A DNA stretch of 64,000 bases from Mortierella sp. BCC40632. Its lineage: Eukaryota > Mortierellomycota > Mortierellomycetes > Mortierellales > Mortierellaceae. The DNA lies in contig WAEK01000002.1 in NCBI GenBank assembly GCA_011634665.1, positions 2,863,501-2,927,500 on the forward strand, given 5' to 3'. Positions 11,022 through 21,411 of the stretch are shown piece by piece. The notes under the pieces are model-generated. The model was not told where the DNA came from and did not search any database. It worked only from the letters and a program-made list of their open reading frames with translations. The position numbers and the translations under genes are program-made. Each line of letters opens with the position of its first letter. The first letter of the stretch is position 1.

Positions 11022-14000
11022 ATGGCACGTTGTCCGAAGTCACGCCACCTGCTAGAGCTTTTGCCACTCTTGCTGTTACTTTGGATGTACTCTCTTTCTT
11101 CAGCCCTTGCCGCCCTTGCCAACACTTACCACCCCCACTCTTACTCTACAAGGAATGGTCTCATTCAACATCAGGATCGTTTACTGCGCTCAACTGCTTC
11201 TATCGAAGGCAAGACCCTGAATGCGAGAAAGAAATCAGGCTCGCCCGATAAAGGATCCAAAACAGGGCTGGAGCCAGGATCACAAAAGAGACTAGCAGGA
11301 TTGCAGCATGGCTCGACATTGGCCTCGTGCCAACGAGAAACACCAAGTATTGGTTCAAGCAATCCCCCATATTTACATTCACGACCCGTTGTCAAAGCTT
11401 TGGGTCTAATGCACAAGCGTACCATGGACTGGACTATGCGTGCGGCTGCAAGGAATCATGTTCGATGGGACCGCACCTGGTTCCAACTTGAAGCAGAAGC
11501 GCAGCAATCAGCTAAATATGTCAAGTATGCGTGTTCATTTTTTTTTTTGTCTCAAACCAAAAAAAAAAAAAAAAAAAATAGTGTAGGCTCTTCGCAAATA
11601 TTTTTAACTGAGGCTTTTTTTTAGTGTAAACTCGACATCGGATACCTTCATGGACCAAGGGGCTACCAAAAGGCTTTCGCACTCTCATAAAGACCCTGCT
11701 GAAAGTGAAGAGTCCCAGGCAACAAATAGCACGCCAGATGCTACCCAAACGGTACGAACAAAGGGCGAGCCAGGATACCACTACTTTTCACAGATACTGA
11801 ACCACTTTGACAACAATGGAGTCAACAGCGCTGGCCCAGGTGGGGCTGTGTTGAGCTCTAATATCACTTTTGGGCAATACTACTACGTCAGTGATGAATT
11901 CTACGAGCCAGGTAACTCTCCCTATCGATTCTGCACAATGGGTGAATGAAGGAGATGAGGTATTGTAGATGCCAGACCATTAACTAGGGTTGTATTCTTC
12001 ATAGGAGGACCGATTATCCTCTGGACCACTGGCGAGACACCACTCCACTCACTCATTCTTCGGAGAGGACTTGCCTATGAACTCGCAAATGCCACTTCTG
12101 GGCTGCTTATTGCATTAGAACACCGGTTCTACGGCAACTCCATCCCACGCTTTCAAGACACTGCTGTCACGAGTACCTCTGAGACGACTAGTCACCATCC
12201 TTATGAGAGCCACACCCCTAGACGAGGCTACCAACGGCCAGGATCACGTCACTGGGCAGCACCAGGGGCCCAGTTTCGAAAACCAATGTCATCATCACGA
12301 CCAACAACAGCAATTCAAGACCTCCCAGCACATCGAGAATCATCGGAGCAAAACAACTCGGCTACCAAAGAACGGGCTTCTGTGGTTAGTCAAAATGGAA
12401 CGTCTACATCAAGGATACGAGGTCCACATTCAAACAATAGCCATGGTCACACCCAAATTCCGCCTCGGACGAGTAAAGAGAATGGTCTTCCACTAGACTT
12501 GTTGAAATTCTTAACAGTTGATCAGGCAATTGAAGATATAGCCTACTTTATCGACCACTTCCAACGTTTCCACCTCTCCAACAATTCCATATTCTCAACA
12601 ATGCCATTGCAAAAAGGAATGAACTCTCCAGAAGGAGAAACCCTCCCACAGAAGACACGATGGATTCTCGCCGGATGCTCCTATGGAGGTAATCTCGCTG
12701 CCTGGACACGACAACGGTACCCCTCCAAAGTGTTCGCCGTCTTTGCCTCATCATCCCCAATACGTTCCACGCTCGACTTTTTTGAGTACAGTAGTACACA
12801 AACGACTATCCTTGGAGAGAAATGTGCAAAAGACCTGATGATTGCTCGAGATTTTCTGGACGAGGCTTTAGGAATGACGGACAATTTTATGAACCAGATG
12901 AAGACAGTTTTTGGCGAGACCTTGGTCCCAGATCAAGAAGAAATGCATAATTCAACCACCAAGGTGACATCTGATGAAACGAGATCGGGCGAAACTATCC
13001 GTAAGACTAGCAAATGCCATACTGGTGTATCAACGCCTAAGACGACACCCCATAGTTACCACCAGGGTGGTGATTTCGCCAAGGAGGAAAGGAAGGAAAT
13101 GAGACAGAATGCAAAGCTTCAGGTACTTAGTTGGTTTAGTCCAGATTTCGCGAACGACTATGCGTTGGATGGCGAGGAGGCACATGCCGCAGGTTGGATT
13201 TGGTGGACGGTGGCTAGTGCTGTCCAATACAACGCTGTCGTCACTCCAGCCAACATCGATCCGCCCAAAACTTCGATCGACATCTTGTGTGACACGATGG
13301 CCCTTGCTTGGACAGAAGGCCCTGCTGGCGAAAAGCAAATGAACCGTTCAGATTCTACCTCAAACGAAGCAACACCTTCTGTAGTATTGCATGAGGAGGA
13401 GACTCCATCTCAGATAACAGCCAATCAGCGTATTCAGCACGCAAAAGCTCTTGCATCATGGTTCAAAAAACAGCAATATTTCACGCCAACGAAGGTCTCA
13501 GAACTACAACCTTCGGATCTCGACCCTAACTCGTCACAGAACTTAGCTAGCATGGCCTGGCTATGGCAAACATGCAGCGAGCTTGGATACCTGCAGACTG
13601 CTCTGCCGTCTCCATGCTGCTGTGATAAACAGTTAACTACAGAAACCATTTCGCTCAACACGCTGCAATCCCAATCGTTTTTGAACCCAACGAATCAGGA
13701 TGATTGTACTAATACTCAAAGGCTACACGTCACTAATTCGAGTTCAAGCTCGCCACTACCAAGACTGGGTGATACTGTGGCATGTTCTCTTGAAGGATTA
13801 CCAGAAAAGAAGCAGTCTGCAGGTTCGGTATACGGTACGACGCCAAGATCTTCACAGGAATCTGGCACCGAGACATTGATCACAAAGAAGAAGTCATCCT
13901 GTAGGCCATGCAAATGCAATGCAGACGAAACAAAGATGAAGAAAGAAAGCGTGTTCTCAAGGCTACTAACGCTTGAGGCCGCTTGGCAAGAGTGCCAGCT

Positions 14001-15243
14001 CTATTTTGGAGACTCTCATTCGACACCAACGCAAACACCTGAAAACGATGGTATGCTGCAATATCGTAATTCTCAATCGACAGCGAGTGCCGGCTCAAAC
14101 AGAAGTATCAGCCAGTCCCTTCTTCAAGATTACCCAGATGTTGAATCGAACGTAAACAAAAAGTTTCGAGGATGGGATATTGCTATCGGTGACAATGATA
14201 GAGATAAAGGAGAAGAGGATTATGGATTATCTGGATCCCCGCTAAGTCATCGGAAAGAAGAAGAGACTGACAGTGACGACGCTCATCAGACAAATGGTTT
14301 TTTTCATGATATCCATGCTTTTGGAGTTCCTGCGATTAACCAGAATAGTCAGCCATTGGGGACGTCCCCCATACTCAGCACACATGTTGATACCGAGCCG
14401 CCTAGATTGTTGTCAAACCATGTTGAACCAATTTCTGCCTCATCTCTCCCAGGAAAGACAGCTCCTAGGCAACATTTGCTCCGGAGTCGGAGCATCCCTG
14501 ATATTCCAGAAGTAGATATGAGGGATGATCACCAGCTTATCATTGAAACCATCGGAACGAGCGAACGATATTACTTTACCAACGGCGAAAAGGATCCTTG
14601 GATCGAGCTCACTCTTGCCAGTGCTAGTGCTCAACAGTACCTGAAAACACAGCGAGAGCAGAGGCTTCATCAAAATCACAAACAATCCAAAGAGGGTAAA
14701 TTAGTACCAAAGTCAGGCCATACTTTTGATTGCAAGAACTTAGTTTCTGGAAATGGATCTCAGTCTCAAAAGAAGGATCTCAAAATTAAGGCACATCCAA
14801 GGGTATCAAAGGAGAAACAGTCCCATCGTAGGGCCTTACAACATCAGCGCAAACAATTTGCCCGAAAGCGAGGGAGCATGAGTTCTGCGAAGCCTTCGAT
14901 TTCCTCCCATCTACCAACTAGCCATCATCCTGGGAGCTCCAATTTACACAACCATCCACTTTGTCGGTCAGGTCATAATACCGGTATCGGCAAGGATAGT
15001 ACCACCCAAGACCAAAACCTTCGTGACGACAACACCAAGCGACCCAAAGAAAAAGGGTATGGGTTACTCAGCGGGTTTGAGACCGTGATGCGGATAATCC
15101 CTGGGGCTAGTCATTGCCAAGATATTTTGTACGAGTCAAGCGATCTTGACTCGAATGAGTTGCGAGAGGAACGGCAACATGTAATCAAGACGTTTGTTCG
15201 TTGGATCGAGTTGGACAAGCAGCTGGATTTGGAAAGAAGCTAG
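11022..15243 (+). CDS. Giant S28-family serine carboxypeptidase, about 1342 aa
   Basis: Three exons: 11022-11524, 11625-11911 and 12005-15243. The introns are 100 and 93 nt and all phases close. An upstream in-frame ATG at 11004 is possible, but the one at 11022 places the hydrophobic run LLELLPLLLLLW closer to the N-terminus as a signal peptide. Family hallmarks are visible. They are the central strand GGPIILWTTGE at the exon 2/3 junction, the HRFYG motif, a nucleophile elbow GCSYGG (Ser about residue 489, codon 12679-12681), the Asp motif NGEKDPW (about residue 1127) and the His motif GASHCQD (about residue 1300). These match prolyl carboxypeptidase/dipeptidyl peptidase 2 relatives. Those enzymes are about 500 aa, whereas here long Ser/Lys/Asn-rich insertions separate the triad. 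The likely site is secreted or vacuolar, cleaving Pro-Xaa bonds by family analogy. Confidence 0.87.
11559..11578. repeat. Poly(A) run in S28 intron 1
   Basis: A homopolymer inside the first intron, upstream of the acceptor at 11623-11624. Length variation here should not affect the protein. Confidence 0.85.
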
Positions 15244-15447
15244 AGGAGAAAATGACAGAGAATAATCTCAACAACTTGAGAATTAAGCTGACTGGCAGAG
15301 GTGGGAAATGAGTCGGTGTAGTAGCTTTGATCGCATGCTTTGTGAATTAGGTGAGATACTATATATAAAAAAATCTACTGAAAGGGAAAATAGAAAAAAG
15401 AAAAAAAAATGTATGTCTACTGTGGCATTTTTTTCTATCTCCTTGAC

Positions 15448-18400
15448 TTATGCGACCTCGCCAGCTTGTTTAGCAAGCTTGTAGAACAACGAGTCTTCGC
15501 GCTTCAGCAACTCTGTTGGAGCCTCAAACTCCTCAACACGCCCCTTCTCTAACACTAAAATCTTGTCAGAGTCCATCACCGTCTTGATACGGTGCGCAAT
15601 CGTGAGGATTGTTCGATCTTTGAACTCTTTGCGGATGGTCTTTTGGATCAGCTCGTCGGTCTCAACATCCACCGCTGCCGTCGCCTCATCCAAGATCAAA
15701 ATCTTAGTCTTGCGCAACAGTGCTCGTGCAAGGCAGATCAAAGATCGCTGGCCCACCGAAAAGTTCTCACCATTCTGCGTCACCTCATATGACAGTCCTC
15801 CAGGCATTGATGCAAGGTATTCCTTCAAGTGAGCTCGCTCAAGAGCTTCCCAGATCTCGACATCCGTTGCCTCGTCAAAGGGATCCAAGTTTTCACGCAC
15901 GGTGCCGACAAAGAGCGTGGGATCCTGAGGAATAATAGCCAGCTGCCGACGGAGCTGCTCCAGTCCCAAAGTGGAGATATCGATGCCATCAATCTCGATC
16001 GAGCCACCATCCTCCTCGACTTCAACCTTCTCCAGCTCGGCCAGTTTGGCAACTGTTTTTTGATCGGCATCCATGTCAGCACTGTTATGGCTGGCCTTGG
16101 CCCAGTGACTGTTGGAAGCCTCGATGATTCTGAAGAGGGCCAGGGTCAGGGAAGATTTACCGGCTCCTGTTCTTCCCACGATACCAACCTTCTCGCCTGG
16201 TTGGATATCAAACGAGACATTCTTGAGTACCAGATCCATGCCTTGGCGGTACCGTGTTGAATAGTTCAGGAACCGTACCTCTCCGTGGTCAGGCCAGTTC
16301 TCGGGCAACTTTACTTCCGAATAGTTGGGAGCCTCTTGGTTCTTTTCCGAATATTCTCTCACGCGTTCAACACTGACAAGTTCATTCTGGAGTTGGCAAA
16401 AGATGCGAACCACCCACATGATATCTCGTGTAATGTTGAGAGCATAACTTAAGGACATACCCACCAAACTTGGGCTAACTGTGTCTCGACCTAGGACTGC
16501 AAACAGAGATGCGGCCAGGATGAGAAGCGCTCCAAGTCCTTCCAATCGACAGGCCAACCACCGGTTGCCAACAGACCACACAAAATAGGCATTTGAGGTC
16601 ATATCAGACTTTGTCGCATTTTCTTGAATGAATCGCTCGCTAAAGCGCATCGCTCGGATGGTAGAAACGCCGGAGAGTGTCTCTGAAAAGTGCTGGAACA
16701 TGGGAGATCTTGTTGCGGATTGAATACGTTTGAATGCTCGCGAAGACGCAATGAAGTATCTTTGGACATAGATACATAGAGCAGCCACAGGCGGAATCAT
16801 CACCAAGAAGATGGGTGTTGTTGCAGCAATGACAATAATGGTGCCCAGGAGTGAAAATCCGCAAAAGAGAAAGTCGTGAATTCCCCATGTAACGTGCTCG
16901 TCGATTGTGTAAATATCGGATGAGAACCGATTGATGATCCGTCCGACAGGGGTAGTATCAAAGAAACTCATTGGAAGGCGCAAGACATTGTTGAGTAGTT
17001 GGCTGTGGAGTCTCTCCGAGGCTCGGACACCTCCGGCAGCCATGATCGTATAGGCAGCGCAGAAGGACAAAACCATGTAGCTGACAACGAGGATTGTGTA
17101 AACTCCCATGTAGTGCGCAACCCCATGCTCTGTCGTCTCTGCAACATTGACCCAGTTCTGGAGCCAAGTGTTTGTTCCAATCTGACAGACTTGAATAATA
17201 ATGAACAAAGAAATAGCCAGGATTGCATTCTTGTAGGAGCTATTGATCCAAATATCCGCGTATCATAAATGCGAAAAAAGGGTCAGCTTAGTGTATTTAC
17301 ATTTAAACGTTCATTGTTAGGCGAATAAAGAATAAGCAATCAATGACACTTACGCAGCTTTGGCATAGGCCTTGTAAACTTGTAATTGAAGAGCACCACT
17401 CAAAATCTTTTCTTCATCGACAAGATTGCCCTTGTCCTCATCTTCGTTCTCAAACTTGGTATCTGTTTGCTGCTTTTCATTCAAGCCTTCTGTGTGCGGC
17501 ACGACCTGAGTGGTGTCCGCGTTCGTTCCATGTGGTTTGATTTCTGTCTCATCTTGTGTAGTATTGCTGGAAGCCTTGACAGAGTAATCCTCGATGAGCT
17601 GATAAAAGACTTTCTTAGCCTCCAAGAGCTCCTGATAATGGCCGGTTTCCGAGATCTCGCCATCTTTGATCATGACAATCTGGTCCACTTCGCTCAAGTG
17701 GTGGATGCCGTGGGTCACTAGAAGACGTGTCTTGTCCTTCAACATACCATTTGGTCCGATCAAATTCTGCCACAAATGTTGGTCCACATGAGCATCCACA
17801 GCGCTGAGAGGATCGTCCAAGAGATAGATATCGGCATCCTGATAGGCGGCACGAGCAAGAGACACACGCTGCTTCTGTCCACCTGACAGATTGATACCTC
17901 TCTCACCAATCTCGGTTTGATCGCCAGCAGGGAGCATCTTCAGATCCGGTTCAAGTCCAGAAGCATGGATAATCCTGTCATAGCGCTCCTGATCGAATTC
18001 TTTGCCAAAGAGAATATTATCCTTCAAGGTAGCATTGATGATCCAAGCCTGTTGGGGCACGTGGGCAACAGCGCCTCTAACTCTAACAGTTCCTTGTCGC
18101 TTGTACATTTCACCAATCAAAGCACTCAAAAGAGAGGTCTTTCCCTGTCCAACACGACCGACAATAGTCGTCAAGCTACCTCTCGTCACAGAGAGATGGA
18201 TGTTCTTAAGTGTAGGGTCGTAGTTCTTTTCTTCCGCAGGCGCAGGGGGGTCGGGAACGGGCTTTCCTTCTGCCTTAGCCTTCTTGATCTTCTCCTTCTG
18301 CTTCTTCATTTCTTTTTTTTCGCGAGCCTTGCGTTCTTTATCAGTTTCAACCACAGGCCCTTCCTTGTCCCAAGCAAAGACACCTTCCTTAACCTCTATG

Positions 18401-20523
18401 ACGATGCTTGAAAGCCGACGCTTCTCGTCGCCCTCAAAGTCCTCCAATAGCCCGGTTGATCTCTCAATATCGGTATCGTTCACCTCCTCAGCCAACAGGA
18501 ACCTTTGAATACGTTTTGTCGCCACAAGTAATGACATGATCTCGCTGGTAACATGAGCCAAGAGTGCAATGGGTCGATTCAATAGTCCAAAAAGCGAGAC
18601 ACTGACAAAGATTGTCTGTGCATTAATCTCGCCTCCAGTCGATCCATAGATACTGAAAGAACTGAGGGCCATAAGCAATGTCAACGAACTAAAGATGATG
18701 ACCATGAACGAAAATCCCACGCCGAGTCTGTAGAGAACCCTGATCTCCTTGTCTCGATAATCAGCAATTCGTTTCCTGAAAGATGACTCCCATCCATAGA
18801 GCTTGACAATCTTGATACCGGCGAGGACTTCGTTGATGAGTCGGATTCGGTTATCCATAGCTTCCATCTTGGTTTCTTTGGCTTGCGTGAAGAATTTGGC
18901 GATTCTACCCTGGATGGGGGCAATCAGGATGATCGTTGCCAATCCTGCAAGAGCTGCCCAGCCTAGTTGAAGATACAACATATACAGTGCAATGCAAATT
19001 TCTACAAAGAAAGTATTGATGCCAGACAAGATTAGATCCAAGAGCTATAGTCAGAGACAGAAGAGCCAAGCCATCCTTTTCTCCTCGTTTTTCTTTATGC
19101 TTTTGCTTACCAAAAGGAATTGAAATCACCAAAGGCACAAGTGGGATGCCTTCCGTCCATTGTTCAGCGTCGACACTCATGTGGTTGTTAATCTCACCCT
19201 GGGTCTGAGTCTGTCTAGCTGAAGGGCTCAACCTCAGGGCCTTGCGATAGATCATCGAAGTAAGAGCTGTACGAGCCTCAAGACCTGTGTTTTCTGAGAG
19301 TTGGATGTATTGACTTTCCAGCAGAGACATACCCAAGGTCGAAAAGAACATTCCAGCAGAAAGGATGATGCCCAGGGAGACTGGCTGTGGGTTCTCAGTC
19401 GCATATGAGCCAATAAACTCCAAGAGTTTGTCCATCAGCAAGGGAGTCATAAACAACAGAGTTGAGGCTCCAAGCTTGAAAGCGAGGATGGGAACCCACT
19501 GAGGCCCATACGAGGACATAACCAACCACGTCAAGTTGGGTTCCGTGTTATTGGCTCGACATTTGGCGAGGTATCGGTTCCATTTCTGAGAAAGGTACTC
19601 GTGACTATACTGGGTCTTAATGCGCCTGGGCATCACATCGTGCACATCCTGAGGCATCAAAGGTCGTCGGTATCCTGTCGTGATCAAGTTTTGAACATAA
19701 TGGAACCAGAACAGCGAGAAGAGGTTGGCCTTCTCGTAGGGGCTGGCGCCGCTCTCCCGTTGGACCCGGGTTCTTCCACGTGGCCAGGACTCGATGATGA
19801 ATCCAAGACAGATGAATGCCAGGTAAGCATAATGCAATTCCTCCCACTGGGGTGTTGTTGTTGCTGAGGTAGTCGAGAGAATGCTAATAGTCCTAGTTGT
19901 AATGGCAGATCCGATGATTGCAAAAAAGTAGTACGCTTGGATCGCAATCGATGCTCGGATTCTGAATCGATGCTCACAGTAATTCAACACTAGAGCCAGG
20001 ATCTATGTGCAGCAGCAGGAAACGGGACGGGTGTTATGCAAGTGGACTAAAGTCTCCTCCTTCTCCTTTCACTTCTTGAAATACTGTTTACTTTTGCTTA
20101 CCCATGCAATTGCTGTGGTTGTGGTTGCAAGAATACTTGCAGGCGATCCCTTGTCCTCGCGTCCAATCAGGCCTGCGCGAGTGAGCTGAACAACAGCCGC
20201 AGCCAGCATTAGGCCTTGTGTTGACCAATAAATCAGATTGGTCCGGCCAAAGGCATGACGCTCTCCGGATCGCAACAGATACCATGTCCTTCCAGAAAAT
20301 GTTATGATAGCCAGCAAAGCTGGGAGAGCGGAAAGGATGGTTGATTCAAAGCACAAGGTCAGACCCACTCGAGAGGAGTTTGTTGGTCCCTGGGGAAAAG
20401 AGAAAAATCAGCGTTTGTTTTAATGCCACAAAGAGTGAGAAGCAGGAGAACAAGGGAACAAACAACAGGCAAATATGAGCTGCTTACCCATCCTTCGTCG
20501 TCGTTGCAGTAGCTGGAACTCAT
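15448..20523 (-). CDS. Class C (MRP/Ycf1-type) ABC transporter, ABCC-A, 1551 aa
   Basis: Five exons on the minus strand: 20488-20523, 20102-20389, 19111-20002, 17354-19001 and 15448-17239; all phases close. The 12-residue first exon (MSSSYCNDDEGW) starts just after a TATA box. Layout: an extra N-terminal membrane domain TMD0 (about residues 20-190), TMD1, NBD1 with Walker A GRVGQGKT (about 687-694), signature LSGGQ (777-781) and LLDDP Walker B, then TMD2, and NBD2 with Walker A GRTGAGKS (about 1310-1317), FSVGQ signature and LDEAT. The Asp-for-Glu in NBD1 Walker B is normal for this subfamily. A Lys/Glu-rich linker lies before NBD1 (about 622-662), and NBD2 carries a roughly 36-residue insertion after Walker A. 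The likely function is ATP-driven export or vacuolar sequestration of glutathione conjugates, metals or drugs. Its paralogue lies at 31.6-37.5 kb. Confidence 0.95.
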
Positions 20524-21411
20524 CGTTCAAAGAGAGCGCTCTTTAGGCACGAATGTCGAACAGAACAACGGCGGAGGAAATAACTACTCTTGGGGAAAGG
20601 GAAGAAGAGACAGAGAGACAGTGGGCGTGGGACAGACGGAGCGAGTCAGATGCAAACACCAGCACCATTGGCTTTTTATATTGTTCTCCAGTCAAGGAAT
20701 ATGACCTGGGAAGTGTTGCAACCTTTCCATTTAAGGTTGCATCAGATAACCTTATTCCGCCCGATCCCCGATGGTGCGGATGGGCTGGGGGAGTGTAAGA
20801 GGAGGAGGGGACTTGACAGGCGGGCGCTTTTATCGAACATTCTACTCGGGTTTCGAGATATTGGCCTCCCCTCCTGTTTTGCTAACGTACTGAAGCAATA
20901 GTCGCCCACGCAAGCTTTCATACGCATGCCCATGTAGGTTGTAGGTAGTCACAGCCTGTCAATAGAATAGATGGAAGGCCGCTGAGAGATGTCACGTCTC
21001 TCCGCTCTGGGCGGAAGCTTATACAAAAGGGATGATAGTTGGCTGCAGGCGCCTTGTACCGTTAGAGCCACTCGAATCGGCGCTAGTAATCGGTTGTCGA
21101 AATTCTCCCAGCCGTCATGCCCGACACTTTCATTTTGACTGCTCTTTCTTCCTCTGGGTAACCAAAGCCTGGAGGTGCATCAAAACAATTTGCGGCGTTG
21201 CTAAAGGAGCAAAGTGTACCCTGTAAACGCGCGTGAACTTGTTTGGGGTTCAGACCTCTTGTCTGTCACACACAAAGGTTTCTTATGACCTGATATTCCT
21301 AGGGTCCTCTCCCATTGCTTGATTTAGTAAGGAACACTGGTTACCACAAAGCTCAGCTCTTTCTCATTTTTTTTTCTTCAAGCAAACAGCGCAGCGCTAA
21401 CTACAGCATGA
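20524..21411. other. Intergenic region upstream of ABCC-A
   Basis: About 890 nt between the ThrRS stop and the ABCC-A start. It carries the ABCC-A TATA box. The small ORFs here show no domain, and I see nothing else. Confidence 0.6.
20673..20680 (-). promoter_or_regulatory. TATA box and adjacent CCAAT of ABCC-A
   Basis: TATAAAAA on the minus strand about 150 nt upstream of the ATG at 20523. The palindromic CCATTGG immediately 3' on the same strand contains a CCAAT/ATTGG element. Confidence 0.5.
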
